A stretch of 64,000 nt of DNA from DATARH01 sp036489765 (GTDB lineage: Bacteria > Pseudomonadota > Alphaproteobacteria > ATCC43930 > CGMCC-115725): contig DASXFE010000018.1 of NCBI GenBank assembly GCA_036489765.1, forward strand, positions 25,355 to 89,354. Direction: 5' to 3'. The position numbers and the translations under genes are program-made. This document shows, piece by piece, positions 1 to 9,593 of this stretch. The notes under the pieces were generated by a model. That model was not told where the DNA came from. It saw nothing but the letters and a program-made list of their open reading frames with translations, and did not search any database. How positions within the stretch are numbered: the stretch's first letter is position 1; each line of letters starts with the position of its first letter.

Positions 1-869
1 CGGCCAAGGTGATTTCGGGTTTGCGAGAGAGACTGGGCGAGGGCGCAAAACTCCACAACCGATAGCTCTTCAGCCCGAGCCGTTGGCGTGATCCCTGCCT
101 CGGCCAACAATCCCTCGGTCGCAACCCCCAGCGTCCTCAAGCTCGCCCGCAGCATCTTTCGCCGCTGCCCGAACGCGGCCGCCGTCACGCGTTCGAGCGT
201 CGCCTTGTCGGCCTCGGCGAGTGGGTGCGGGCGTGGCGTCAGTTGGACGACGGTAGAGGTCACCTTTGGGGGTGGGGTGAAGGCGCGGCCGGGGATATCG
301 AAGAGGATACGGGCTTCGCACAGCCATTGGGTGATGACCGACAGGCGGCCGTAGGACGGCGTGCGCGTGGCGGCGGTGAGGCGCTCGGCAACCTCGCGCT
401 GGAACATCAGCGTGAGGCGGTCATAGGCGCGGATGTTGTCGAGCCAGTGCAGCAGGAGCGCCGTCGCGATGTTGTAGGGGAGGTTCGCGACGATGCGGCG
501 AGGCGGGTCGCAGAGGGTGGCGGGGTCGAGGGCCAGGGCGTCGGCTTCGATCAGGTCGAGGCGGCCGGGGTAGGCCTCGGCGAGGGAGGCGAGGGCGGCG
601 AGGCAGCGGGGGTCGCGCTCGATAGCGATGACGCGCTTTGCCCCCTCGGCGAGAAGCGCGCGAGTGAGGCCGCCGGGCCCGGGGCCGATCTCGATGACCG
701 TTGCTGCCTCGAGTGGCCCCGCGGCGCGGGCGATACGGCGGGTGAGGTTGAGGTCGAGGAGGAAATTCTGGCCGAGGCTTCGTCGTGCGGCGATGCCGTG
801 CGCGGCGATGACCTCGCGCAAGGGCGGCAGGGCGGCAGGGTCGCCCGAGTTGCTATGGTCTAGCGTCAG
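1..869 (-). CDS. rsmA: 16S rRNA dimethyladenosine transferase RsmA (KsgA), 3' end cut by window
   Basis: RsmA uses SAM to dimethylate two adjacent adenines in the 3' hairpin of 16S rRNA during 30S maturation. The frame shows the family N-terminus RRSLGQNFLLD, the SAM-binding loop IEIGPGPGGLT, the acidic residue in VIAIERD and the catalytic NLPYNIAT motif, then PPPKVTSTVV in the C-terminal part. About 288 codons are visible with no stop before base 1, so only the extreme C-terminus is missing. No ATG or GTG was found in frame near the expected start. A CTG at 867-869 overlaps the pdxA stop (CTGA), like the ATGA junctions elsewhere here; a TTG at 819-821 is the alternative. It is the last visible gene of the lptF-lptG-lptD-surA-pdxA-rsmA run. 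Function is near certain; the start is not. Confidence 0.9.
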   Translation of the reverse strand, partial: MTLDHSNSGDPAALPPLREVIAAHGIAARRSLGQNFLLDLNLTRRIARAAGPLEAATVIEIGPGPGGLTRALLAEGAKRVIAIERDPRCLAALASLAEAYPGRLDLIEADALALDPATLCDPPRRIVANLPYNIATALLLHWLDNIRAYDRLTLMFQREVAERLTAATRTPSYGRLSVITQWLCEARILFDIPGRAFTPPPKVTSTVVQLTPRPHPLAEADKATLERVTAAAFGQRRKMLRASLRTLGVATEGLLAEAGITPTARAEELSVVEFCALAQSLSQTRNHLG

Positions 870-1879
870 TTTGCGGCGCGCCGGGCCGCCATCTCGCCGG
901 CGAGGCGCAGCGCGGCGATCAGGCTGTCGGGCCGCGCCGTACCCGTTCCGGCGATGTCGAAGGCGGTGCCGTGGTCGGGCGAAGTGCGGATGAACGGCAG
1001 CCCCAGTGTCACGTTGACCCCGCCGTCGAAATCGATCGTCTTGATCGGGATCAGCGCCTGGTCGTGATACATGCACAGAGCCGCGTCGTAGGTCGCGCGC
1101 GCCGCCGGGTGGAACATCGTGTCGGCGGCGAGCGGGCCCCTGGCGTCGATGCCGGCGTGGCGCAATTCGACGACCGCCGGGGCGACGATATCGATATCCT
1201 CGCGCCCGAGCCCGCCGGATTCGCCCGCATGCGGGTTGAGCCCGGCGATCGCGAGCCTAGGCGCGGCGATGCCGAAATCGCGCCTGAGCGCCGCGGCGAC
1301 GACCGTGCCGGTGTGGACGATCGTGGCGGTCGTCACGAGCCCGATCGCCTCGCGCAGGGCGTGGTGGATCGTCACCGGGACAACGCGTAATTCCGGGCAT
1401 GCCAGCATCATCACCGCCGGCCCTTTGAGGCCCGCCAGCTCGGCGAGATATTCGGTATGGCCGGGGTGGTTGAACCCGGCGCGGTAGAGCGCGTCCTTGT
1501 TGATCGGATTGGTGACGACGGCGGCGGCGCGCCCGTCGCGCGCATCGGCGACGGCGCGGTCGATCGCCTCGATCACGAGGCGCGCATCGGCGGGGTCGGG
1601 GTGGCCTGGCCGGGCGCGCGGCGCTGCGCTGAGGGGCGCGACCGGCAGGGCGTCAGCGAAGGCGTCGACCGCTTCCGACGGCGTGGCTATGGCGCGGACG
1701 GCGATGCCCCAACCGAGGCGATCCGCCAACGCGGCGAGGCGGGCCGGATCGTCGATCAGGTAGAAGGGCGGCACGCGAGCATCCCGGTGCCGCCACGCGG
1801 CGAGGGCGACCTCGCCGCCGATGCCGGCCGGCTCGCCCATCGTCATCGCGAGCGGAAGGCTACATGCGGATATCGACAT
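866..1879 (-). CDS. pdxA: 4-hydroxythreonine-4-phosphate dehydrogenase PdxA
   Basis: PdxA oxidises 4-phosphohydroxy-L-threonine in the DXP-dependent pathway to pyridoxal 5'-phosphate. The 337-residue product has the N-terminal TMGEPAGIGGEV signature and the three histidines that bind the divalent metal in this family, seen in VTIHHALRE, GLNPHAGESG and MYHDQALIPIK. Length is typical. The chosen ATG overlaps the end of surA by 20 bases; an ATG eleven codons later would also leave the conserved start intact. It is followed without a gap by rsmA, so the two are probably translated from one message. Confidence 0.95.
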   Translation of the reverse strand: MSISACSLPLAMTMGEPAGIGGEVALAAWRHRDARVPPFYLIDDPARLAALADRLGWGIAVRAIATPSEAVDAFADALPVAPLSAAPRARPGHPDPADARLVIEAIDRAVADARDGRAAAVVTNPINKDALYRAGFNHPGHTEYLAELAGLKGPAVMMLACPELRVVPVTIHHALREAIGLVTTATIVHTGTVVAAALRRDFGIAAPRLAIAGLNPHAGESGGLGREDIDIVAPAVVELRHAGIDARGPLAADTMFHPAARATYDAALCMYHDQALIPIKTIDFDGGVNVTLGLPFIRTSPDHGTAFDIAGTGTARPDSLIAALRLAGEMAARRAAN

Positions 1880-3197
1880 AGGCCGCGCGGCGCAGATCGG
1901 TCAGATAGCGGCGCGCCACCGTGTCGTAGCGTTGCTTGGCGATCGTCTCCATGACCGAGCCGCGGGTGATCGCTGTCGGGCCGCCACCGCCGCCGGTCCG
2001 CTTGGCGCACAGCATCAACATGCCGACGCCGTTTTTTTCGAGGATGGGGTTCGAGGTCTGGCCGGGTTGCAGCTTGTCGACGAGCTGGTGCATCTGCGGC
2101 GAGATCTGGCTCGATCGAAGATGGCCCTCGCTCGTCAGCTGCGGGCCCTTTTCCTTGCCGAGCCGCAGGAAATCGGCACAGCCGTGCGATGCATTCTTGA
2201 TCCCGATGATCGTCATCGCCGCAGCCTGCTTTTGCACCATGCTCGCCGCTGGCGGCACCGGCAGCACCACCTGGACGATGTCGTAGACGGTGTCGTCGGA
2301 TTGGCCCTCGCCGGTGGTTCCGGTGCGGCGGCCGAGGACGAGGACGACGTAATAGCCGGCGCCGGTCCGGATCGGTTGCGACAACTCGCCGACCTTCATC
2401 CCCGACACCGTCTTTGCCAGCTCGGGGGTGAGCTGATCAGGCCGGATCCAGCCGAGATCACCGCCGACCGCCGCGGTGGCCGATTGCGAGAACTGCTGCG
2501 CGATCGCCGAGAACCGGGCGCCCTTGCGCATCTCTTCGATCAGCCGGTCGGCGGTCGAGCGCACTTCGGCCTCCTGGGCGGGCGTGTCGACGGCGAGGAA
2601 GATCTCGGCGACGCGGGCCTCGGGCTCGTTGGCGTTCTCCTTTTCGCGGCGCATCGCCTCATCGACCTCCTGGTCGGAGATTTCCGTCGATTCCGCCGCC
2701 TGACGGCGCACGAGCTTGCCCCATACGATCGAGGCCGTGATCTGATCGATCAGGCTGCCGCGATCGATGTTTTGTGCTTTCAGGAACGCGTTGAGGCCGC
2801 CCGGCTTCATGTTGTTCTGCTTTTCGATCAGCTGGATCGCGGCCTCGATCTCCGAGTCGCTGGCGGTGACACTCTGCTTTTTCGCCTCTTGCAGTTCGAG
2901 CTTCTCGTCGATCAGCTGGTGCAGGACCTGTTTCTGGATGCGCTGGCGGCCTTCCGCCGAGTCGGGCAGGTTCGACGACAACAGGACGATGCGGATGCGC
3001 GAGATCAGGTCGTAGACCGAGATCACCTGGTCGTTGACGACAGCGGCGATCTGGGTCTGCATCTCTGGGCTCGGCGGCGCTCCGGCGGGAGCCCGCGCGG
3101 GATTGCGATGCGGCGCTTGTGCCGACGCAGACGTGCCGGCCGCGATCATCGCCGCGGCGAACAGCACGCACAACCATCGGAATACCGTCATCGTCAC
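1860..3197 (-). CDS. surA: Periplasmic chaperone / peptidyl-prolyl isomerase SurA
   Basis: SurA escorts unfolded outer-membrane proteins, including LptD, to the BAM complex. The 445-residue product starts with a signal peptide (hydrophobic stretch then SASAQA), continues with the SurA N-terminal chaperone region (AAVVNDQVISVYDL, about residues 50-170) and has one clear parvulin domain at about residues 190-295 containing GGDLGWI. Only one parvulin domain is apparent, whereas E. coli SurA has two; this is common in alphaproteobacteria. It lies between lptD and pdxA, the usual arrangement, which fits its role in LptD folding. Confidence 0.92.
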   Translation of the reverse strand: MTMTVFRWLCVLFAAAMIAAGTSASAQAPHRNPARAPAGAPPSPEMQTQIAAVVNDQVISVYDLISRIRIVLLSSNLPDSAEGRQRIQKQVLHQLIDEKLELQEAKKQSVTASDSEIEAAIQLIEKQNNMKPGGLNAFLKAQNIDRGSLIDQITASIVWGKLVRRQAAESTEISDQEVDEAMRREKENANEPEARVAEIFLAVDTPAQEAEVRSTADRLIEEMRKGARFSAIAQQFSQSATAAVGGDLGWIRPDQLTPELAKTVSGMKVGELSQPIRTGAGYYVVLVLGRRTGTTGEGQSDDTVYDIVQVVLPVPPAASMVQKQAAAMTIIGIKNASHGCADFLRLGKEKGPQLTSEGHLRSSQISPQMHQLVDKLQPGQTSNPILEKNGVGMLMLCAKRTGGGGGPTAITRGSVMETIAKQRYDTVARRYLTDLRRAAYVDIRM

Positions 3198-3275
3198 GCG
3201 CCCTGCCGCCGCCTGTCCACCGCCGTAATCTACGCTTTTGCGCCGCTTCTGTCGCCGGCTCGGTGGTCGCAGCGG

Positions 3276-5621
3276 TTACGAGCCGCTGCCTGCGACCGAG
3301 GCGACCGTGCTGCCGATTTCGCCCAGATTCTTGAAGACGACGCTGAACATGATCGACACGCCCGGGGTCACGTCGCCGCTGCGGATGCCCGATTGCGTCA
3401 GCGAGGTCACGAACGCCATGCACTCGTCCTGATAGATCGCCGACAGGTTGGCGTAGACGCTGGTGCTGTTCGATTGCGGGGTGGCGATTCCGTTGACGAT
3501 ATTATCCGAGTTGGTGAGGTTGACGGTCTCGCTGCCGCGCAGCCACCAGTAGCGGGTGAGCTGGGTCGTGACGTTGAAGGTAAGCTGCTGGCGCTTGCCG
3601 TAGAGGATGGTCTGGCCGGTCGCCGGGTTGGTCACGACATCGTTGAGCTGTTCGGCAGGCATAAGCAGGTAGTTGAGGCCGAACCGCAAATTCTGCGGCC
3701 CAAGGCTCGCGCCGATCTCCTGGTCGCGGCTGCTCAGCGTCCGGTGGTCGTACCGGAACCGGTAGATCAGATCGATATACGAGGTCGGCTGCAGCTCGAG
3801 CCGCCCGACGATATCCGACAGGTTGTCTTCGGCGCCCGAGCCCGGGGCGAGGTAGTTGTTGGTCTGGGCGCGAAGGCTCTGTCCGATCAGAAACCGGTAG
3901 CTACCGCCATCCTTGTTGTAGAGCCCGGTCTTGAACCCGTAATCGACGCGCTGCCCGGTATCGATCAGGTCATAGCCGGAGAACCGGTCGGGGCGGAACA
4001 GGTCGCTGTCGCGGAATTGGAAATTGAGGCTGTCCTCGTCGGGAATGCGCCAACTGTTGCCGCCGCTGGGAGCGGCATAGCCGGCGACGATCGGCTCGAT
4101 CAGCGCGGTCGTGTCGTCGAAGCGGTTGATCAGCGGGTAATCCCACTGCAGGCCGATCTGCGGAAAGACGCGGCCGTCGACATAGTTCTGCGAGATCGGT
4201 TCCGACGGCTTGGCGCCGTTGATCGAGAAGAACCGCGACGGCAGATCGGGGTTCGAGAGGGGACTGAGACCGGAGACCGAATACCCGTCGCCGCGGACGC
4301 TGCCCGAGAATTTGTATTCGCTGCCGAGCCCGTCGTAGAACGTCTTGTCCCATTCGGCGCCAAGCGACAGCCGGCGATCCTGGGTGCCGACCTCGCGCAC
4401 GATGTCGAGCAGGTTGGCGTTGAATTTCCAGGTTCCGCCCCACTCGTCAGGCGTGAGCTGCCAATTTCGGTTCATGACCGGCAGCACGATCGGCTGCGTC
4501 GAGTCGCCGATGCCCGGCTGCAGCGGCTGGAACATATAGGCGTTGACGTCGGTCGAGCCGTCCGAATTGAAGCCTTCGAGATAGGCTCGGCTGACCATGG
4601 TGTTCATCAGCGGCAGGCCGAAGTTGAACCGCAAAAGATAGGTCTGGTCGGACACGCGGTTGATGTCGAAGCCGGTGCGATAGGTCGAATCGATGTCCCA
4701 TGCGCCGGTCGTCTCGATATGGCCGCGCACCTGGTCGCCCGTGCTCTCGACGTTCTGGCTGCCGGCGCTGCTGTAGTTGATGCTGCCGAGGACGTTCAGC
4801 GCCCCGTCGCCCCAGCGCTGCCGGTATTGTCCCTCGAGCAGCGGCCCTGCGCGCGAGTTGAAGCGCGGAGCCAGGGTCAAATCCGAATCCTGGTCGAGAA
4901 CCCAATAATAGGGGATGGAGAAATGGACGCCGGTGTTGTTGCCGTTGCCGAATGACGGCATCAGGAACCCGCTGGCGCGCTTGACTGACGGGTCCGGCGC
5001 CGACAGGTAGGGCGAATAGAAGACCGGAAAGCCGTCGATATCGAGCACGGGGTCGCGGAATTCGACGATCTGCTGGGCCCGGTTGTCGTCGATCTCGCGC
5101 GCCTTGATCTCCCAGGCGGGCGGCTTGGTCGGGTCCTCCTTGCACAGGTCGCACGGCGAGTAGACGCCCTTCCTGAGCTGGATCAGGTTGCCGTTGACGC
5201 GCCGCGCCGTATTGGCGGCCAGCCGCGACCGGTCGGACAGCAGCATCCGCACCTCGGTCGCGAAGGCGTTGTTCATCGAATCGCGCAGTTCGATGTAATC
5301 GGCGAAGAGAACCTCGCCGGTCGGCTGCAAGAGGCTCACATGGCCCGAGGCCGTGACCGTGTCGGTGTTCCGGTTGTAGGTCACCGTGTCGGCGAGCAGA
5401 ACCTGGTTGTTCTGGGAAATTTCGACATGGCCGCGGGCGACCGTGAGGCCGAGCGAGTCGTCGTTCTGCACCTCGTCGGCCTGGAAGACGATCGGCGCGT
5501 TCTTGTCCTGGCCGGCGGCACGGTGCGTCAAATCGGTGGCCTTGCCCGGAATCGCCATTAGCGCCAGCAGCGCGGCTGCGAGCGCGATTCGTCGTAGTGC
5601 AGGTTGGGGGAGACCTGTCAT
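3276..5621 (-). CDS. lptD: LPS-assembly protein LptD
   Basis: LptD is the outer-membrane beta-barrel that inserts lipopolysaccharide into the outer leaflet. The 781-residue product has a signal peptide, an OstA/LptA-like beta-jellyroll domain (about residues 40-150, with VFQADEVQNDDSLGLTVARG), a cysteine pair in SPCDLCKED, and a long C-terminal barrel of aromatic-rich alternating strands. A further cysteine near the C-terminus (DECMAF) could take part in the disulfide pattern known for LptD. It lies directly downstream of lptG and lptF, so inner-membrane and outer-membrane parts of LPS export are encoded together. Confidence 0.95.
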   Translation of the reverse strand: MTGLPQPALRRIALAAALLALMAIPGKATDLTHRAAGQDKNAPIVFQADEVQNDDSLGLTVARGHVEISQNNQVLLADTVTYNRNTDTVTASGHVSLLQPTGEVLFADYIELRDSMNNAFATEVRMLLSDRSRLAANTARRVNGNLIQLRKGVYSPCDLCKEDPTKPPAWEIKAREIDDNRAQQIVEFRDPVLDIDGFPVFYSPYLSAPDPSVKRASGFLMPSFGNGNNTGVHFSIPYYWVLDQDSDLTLAPRFNSRAGPLLEGQYRQRWGDGALNVLGSINYSSAGSQNVESTGDQVRGHIETTGAWDIDSTYRTGFDINRVSDQTYLLRFNFGLPLMNTMVSRAYLEGFNSDGSTDVNAYMFQPLQPGIGDSTQPIVLPVMNRNWQLTPDEWGGTWKFNANLLDIVREVGTQDRRLSLGAEWDKTFYDGLGSEYKFSGSVRGDGYSVSGLSPLSNPDLPSRFFSINGAKPSEPISQNYVDGRVFPQIGLQWDYPLINRFDDTTALIEPIVAGYAAPSGGNSWRIPDEDSLNFQFRDSDLFRPDRFSGYDLIDTGQRVDYGFKTGLYNKDGGSYRFLIGQSLRAQTNNYLAPGSGAEDNLSDIVGRLELQPTSYIDLIYRFRYDHRTLSSRDQEIGASLGPQNLRFGLNYLLMPAEQLNDVVTNPATGQTILYGKRQQLTFNVTTQLTRYWWLRGSETVNLTNSDNIVNGIATPQSNSTSVYANLSAIYQDECMAFVTSLTQSGIRSGDVTPGVSIMFSVVFKNLGEIGSTVASVAGSGS

Positions 5622-5706
5622 GCGCCGAGTTTGTTCAGAGGATCCGTTTCTCGTCCGAGAGGTTCAGGCAAGGCGTTCCTGGAAAGTTACGTGTCTCGCG
5701 GTTCCG

Positions 5707-6804
5707 TCATCCATCCTCAAGGTGCAGCAGCATCGATACGCCGAAGATCAGGCTGACCCCGGTTGGGGTCCATGCAGCAAGCAATACCGGAACTTTGTCG
5801 GACAACCCCAGCGCAAACACAATGTCCGAAACGAAGTAGAGAAGGAAGCCGGCGAGAACGCCGCTGACGATCATCATCGTCGCGCCGCCCCGTCGCTGCA
5901 TCCTGAGGCTGAAGGTCGCGGCGACGAGGACCATCGCACAGAACAGGAACGGGCGGGCAAGCAGCACGTTGAAATGCAGCCGATGCCGCTGGGCGGCGAA
6001 GCCTGACTGCTCGAGCAGCGTGATAAAGCCAGGCAGATCCCAGAACGACATCGTCTCGGGGGAGGCGAGGCTTTCCTCGATCTTCGCCGAGGTGAGCTGG
6101 GTCGGCAGCCGGAGGTCGGGAAGCGGCTGCGGCAGTTGGCCGGGCAGATAGCGCCGCGCGCCCTTGACCAGCCAGAACCCGTCATCGAGATCGGCCTCAT
6201 CGGCCTCGACCCGCGAGGTGAACCCGGTCGCGTTGTTGAAGAAGAACAGCGACACGTGGTGCAGTAGCAGGTTCTGGGTCGGTCCCTTCTCGCCGTGGAT
6301 GATGACCTCGCCGTCGTTGCCGTCGCTTTGCCGCAGCCACAACCCGGTGTTCGAGATGGACATCTCGTCGCCCGACTGCTTGAGGTCGCGGCTGTCGAGC
6401 AACTCGTAGCTCGCTTCCATGGACGAGGCTATCGGGTTGTAGACCGTCACGGCGAGGACTCCGACCAGCATCGCGACGAGCAGCGCGGGGGTCAGGAATT
6501 GCCATACCGACACGCCGGCGGCACGCGCGACGACCAGTTCGTTGCTGCGCGTGAGGCGCCAGAACGCCAGCATCGTGCCGAACAAGATCGCAAACGGCAT
6601 GATCTCCTGCGTCGTCTGCGGCAGTTTCAGTGCCGCCATCTCCAAGAGCGTCATCAGCGATACGTTGGTCTTGCTCGCACCGCGGCGGATCAGCTCGATG
6701 TAGTCGATCAGGAAGGTGATCGTCGCCATGCTGCCGAACACGGCGCAGAACCACGCGAAAAACTGACGCGCGATATAGGAGGAAAGCGTCCTCGCGAGCT
6801 GCAC
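5707..6804 (-). CDS. lptG: LPS export ABC transporter permease LptG
   Basis: LptG pairs with LptF as the membrane part of the LptB2FG ABC transporter that extracts LPS from the inner membrane. The 365-residue protein begins with the family TLSSYIARQFF motif, has about three N-terminal membrane helices including the coupling region NELVVARAAGVS, a periplasmic beta-jellyroll domain (about residues 140-250) and three C-terminal helices. It follows lptF after 30 bases and precedes lptD by 85 bases in one run. Assignment as LptG rather than LptF rests on sequence feel and operon position. Confidence 0.92.
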   Translation of the reverse strand: MQLARTLSSYIARQFFAWFCAVFGSMATITFLIDYIELIRRGASKTNVSLMTLLEMAALKLPQTTQEIMPFAILFGTMLAFWRLTRSNELVVARAAGVSVWQFLTPALLVAMLVGVLAVTVYNPIASSMEASYELLDSRDLKQSGDEMSISNTGLWLRQSDGNDGEVIIHGEKGPTQNLLLHHVSLFFFNNATGFTSRVEADEADLDDGFWLVKGARRYLPGQLPQPLPDLRLPTQLTSAKIEESLASPETMSFWDLPGFITLLEQSGFAAQRHRLHFNVLLARPFLFCAMVLVAATFSLRMQRRGGATMMIVSGVLAGFLLYFVSDIVFALGLSDKVPVLLAAWTPTGVSLIFGVSMLLHLEDG

Positions 6805-6834
6805 CGGTAGACCGCCTTCCCCCGCCGCGGCCGA

Positions 6835-7962
6835 TTAGGACGCCGCCAGCGCCGGCGGGACCGACCGGCGAGGCAGGCTCAGCCGAATCCCGCCGCTCAT
6901 CAGGATCCCAAACCCGAGCGCGACCGGTAAGAGGTCGATCAGATACATCAATGGGATAGCGAGAGCGTATCGGCTCGCCATGTTCTGCACCCCAATTGCG
7001 ACCGACTGGTAGACAAAGGCGAGCCCAACCGCCAGCAACACCCGCTTCAACTGGCCGCGGCGGTTGATCTCTCCCGGCAGCAGGCAGGCGAGCGGGATGA
7101 TCGCAAACCCGAACACCGAAAGGGGGATCGCAAGCCGCTGGTGCGCCTCGACCAGAAAATTGTAGCGCAGCCCGGGGTCGAGCCCGGCTGGTGGGAACAG
7201 CAACTCGCCGAGGAACCGCTCTTGCGGCTCGCGGAACCGTACCACCGGCGCGTCGCGCATCGAATCGAGGTCGAGCGTGTAGCGGTCGAAGGTCAGCAGC
7301 GAGAGCTTGCCGGTCTTGTTGTCGATTTCCTGCCGGTTGCCGTGGACCATGACAAGGCGGGAGCCGCCGCCGGCGGTGCTGAACGCGCCGCGATCGGCGA
7401 TGATCGTGACCGGGCGCGCTTTGTCGCGCTCGTCGTCGATCAGGATCCCACGCACCTCGCCGCGCTCGTCGCGCGAACCGATATAGATCGTCAGCTTGTC
7501 CGAGATCGTCGTGAACGATCCTTCCTGCAGAAGGCTCGAGACAAAGCGGTTGCGAATCTCGAACTGCGCGTCCTTGAACTCGCGGTTGGAGGCCGGCAGG
7601 AAGTACGCGGACAGTGTCATCAGGACCACAAAGGCGATCCCGGCAAGGATCATCACCGGCTTGGCAAGGCCCAGCGGCCCCACCCCGGCCGCGCGCATCA
7701 CGACAAGCTCGCTTTCCGCGGTCAGCCGGTTGAACACGTATAACACCGCGATGAACACGCCGACCGGCAAGACGATGTCGAGAAAGCGCGGCAGGATCAG
7801 GATCGCGAGGTACAGAAAGAGTTCTGCGGTCAGGCCGCGATTGACGATCAGATCGACGAGGCGCAGCGATTGCGCTAGCCACACCGCGGCGCACAGCGCC
7901 GCCGTGACGAAGACCATAACGGCGATGCATTGCCGCAGGATGTAGCGGGTGAGCCCCCTCAT
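6835..7962 (-). CDS. lptF: LPS export ABC transporter permease LptF
   Basis: LptF is the second permease of LptB2FG. From the ATG at 7962 the product is 375 residues, starting MRGLTRYILRQ, the usual beginning of the family. An in-frame ATG at 8001 would add 13 residues with no resemblance to the family. N-terminal helices, the coupling motif ESELVVMRAAGVG, a periplasmic domain with EVRGILIDDERDK, and C-terminal helices are visible. It is the first gene of the minus-strand run down to rsmA and is divergent from pepA, so the 119 bases to pepA should hold both promoters; I could not pick clear boxes there. Confidence 0.92.
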   Translation of the reverse strand: MRGLTRYILRQCIAVMVFVTAALCAAVWLAQSLRLVDLIVNRGLTAELFLYLAILILPRFLDIVLPVGVFIAVLYVFNRLTAESELVVMRAAGVGPLGLAKPVMILAGIAFVVLMTLSAYFLPASNREFKDAQFEIRNRFVSSLLQEGSFTTISDKLTIYIGSRDERGEVRGILIDDERDKARPVTIIADRGAFSTAGGGSRLVMVHGNRQEIDNKTGKLSLLTFDRYTLDLDSMRDAPVVRFREPQERFLGELLFPPAGLDPGLRYNFLVEAHQRLAIPLSVFGFAIIPLACLLPGEINRRGQLKRVLLAVGLAFVYQSVAIGVQNMASRYALAIPLMYLIDLLPVALGFGILMSGGIRLSLPRRSVPPALAAS

Positions 7963-8081
7963 CGCGCGCGGATCATACGGGCGCCGCGCCGGCCCGGCCA
8001 CAGGATTTGCCGTAAAGGCTCGTTGTAGACCGGCGCCGGCCGCGCGATTATCGCGTCGAGGCTTCCTGTTCGAGACGAGCG

Positions 8082-9587
8082 ATGAAGATCAATTTCGGCG
8101 AATTCGACCTGTCGCGCTCCGGCGCCATCGTCGTCGGCGTGTGGGAGGGCGGCGAGCTGACCGCGCCGGCCCGCCAGACCGACGAGGCGAGCGGCGGGAC
8201 GGTGGCGCGCGCCATCGCGGCGGCCGGGCGGTTTCGCGGCAAGAAGCGGGAATTGCTGTCGATCGTCGGTCCGGCCGGCGTCGGAGCCAGCCAGATCGTG
8301 CTCGCGGGGCTCGGCAAACCCGACGAGGCCGATGAGCGGATGCTGCAGGATATCGGCGGCGCCCTCGTCGCGCATTTGAACACGGCCGGCGAAATGGCGG
8401 CGACGGTCGCGATCGACCTCGGCGCCGGCGCCAAGCTCTCGGCGGCGGATGCGGCGGCGCAGGTCGCGTTCGGCGCGGCGCTCAGGGCCTACCGCTTCGA
8501 CCGCCATCGCACGACCGAAAAGCCGGAGCGCAAGCCGACGCTCGCCAAGCTGACCTTTGCCGCGGCCGAGCCGAGCGCCGCGAAGCACGCCTATCACGAT
8601 CTCCATGCCGTGGCGGAATCGGTCGCCTTCGCACGCGACCTGATCTCCGAGCCGGCCAACATCATCTATCCCGAGACGTTCGCCGAACGCGCCGAGGGCC
8701 TGACCGAATTGGGGCTCAAGGTCGAGATTCTCGACGAGACGGATCTGAAAAAGCTCGGCATGGGTGCGCTGCTCGGGGTCGGGCAGGGGAGCGCGCGGCC
8801 GTCTCGGGTCGTGGTGCTGCAGTGGAATGGCGCCGCCGACGGCGCGGCGCCGCTCGCGTTTGTCGGCAAGGGCGTCACCTTCGACACCGGCGGCATCTCG
8901 ATCAAGCCCGCCGCCGGCATGGGCGACATGAAATGGGACATGGCCGGGGCCGGAGTCGTGATCGGGCTGATGCGGCTGCTCGCCGCGCGCAAGGCTAAAA
9001 TCAACGCGGTCGGCGTCGCCGGGCTCGTCGAGAACATGCCGTCGGCGACGGCACAGCGGCCGGGGGACATCGTCAAGTCGATGTCTGGCCAAACGATCGA
9101 GGTGCTCAATACCGACGCCGAAGGCCGGCTCGTCCTCGCCGACGCCATCTGGTACTGCCAGGACCGGTTCAAGCCCAGCCTGATCGTCGACCTCGCGACC
9201 TTGACCGGTGCGGTCATGATCGCGCTGGGGAACGAGCATGCCGGGCTCTTCAGCAACAAAGACGAACTCGCCGACCGGCTCACCGCGGCCGGCAAGGCGG
9301 TCGGGGAGAAAGTCTGGCGCCTGCCGCTCGCCGAGGCCTATGACCGCCTGATCGACAGCGACGCCGCCGACGTCAAGAACATCTCCGGCGACCGCGGCGC
9401 TGGCAGCATCATCGGCGCACAGTTCATCCAGCGCTTTGTCAACAAGGTGCCGTGGGCGCATCTCGACATCGCCGGCGTCACCTGGTCGAAGCGCGACGCC
9501 CCGACCGTACCGAAAGGCGCCACCGCCTTCGGATTGCGCCTTCTCGACCGCTTCGTCAGCGAGTTTTACGAAAAGGCCTCCGACTGA
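8082..9587 (+). CDS. pepA: Leucyl aminopeptidase PepA (M17)
   Basis: A cytosolic di-metal M17 aminopeptidase that removes N-terminal residues, preferring leucine. The 501-residue protein has the divergent N-terminal macrodomain-like part and a conserved C-terminal catalytic half with VGKGVTFDTGGISIKP, the metal-binding signature NTDAEGRLVLAD and DLATLTGA. Length fits the family. It is divergent from lptF and followed 6 bases later by holC, a neighbour pair often seen in proteobacteria. Confidence 0.95.
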   Translation: MKINFGEFDLSRSGAIVVGVWEGGELTAPARQTDEASGGTVARAIAAAGRFRGKKRELLSIVGPAGVGASQIVLAGLGKPDEADERMLQDIGGALVAHLNTAGEMAATVAIDLGAGAKLSAADAAAQVAFGAALRAYRFDRHRTTEKPERKPTLAKLTFAAAEPSAAKHAYHDLHAVAESVAFARDLISEPANIIYPETFAERAEGLTELGLKVEILDETDLKKLGMGALLGVGQGSARPSRVVVLQWNGAADGAAPLAFVGKGVTFDTGGISIKPAAGMGDMKWDMAGAGVVIGLMRLLAARKAKINAVGVAGLVENMPSATAQRPGDIVKSMSGQTIEVLNTDAEGRLVLADAIWYCQDRFKPSLIVDLATLTGAVMIALGNEHAGLFSNKDELADRLTAAGKAVGEKVWRLPLAEAYDRLIDSDAADVKNISGDRGAGSIIGAQFIQRFVNKVPWAHLDIAGVTWSKRDAPTVPKGATAFGLRLLDRFVSEFYEKASD

Positions 9588-9593
9588 CCGACC

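Noticed and set aside
1821..4955. A very long open frame (over 1000 codons) on the plus strand opposite surA and lptD
   Set aside because: Composition is Arg/Asp/Leu-rich without domains, and it is antisense to two clearly identified genes. Long antisense frames are common in high-GC DNA.
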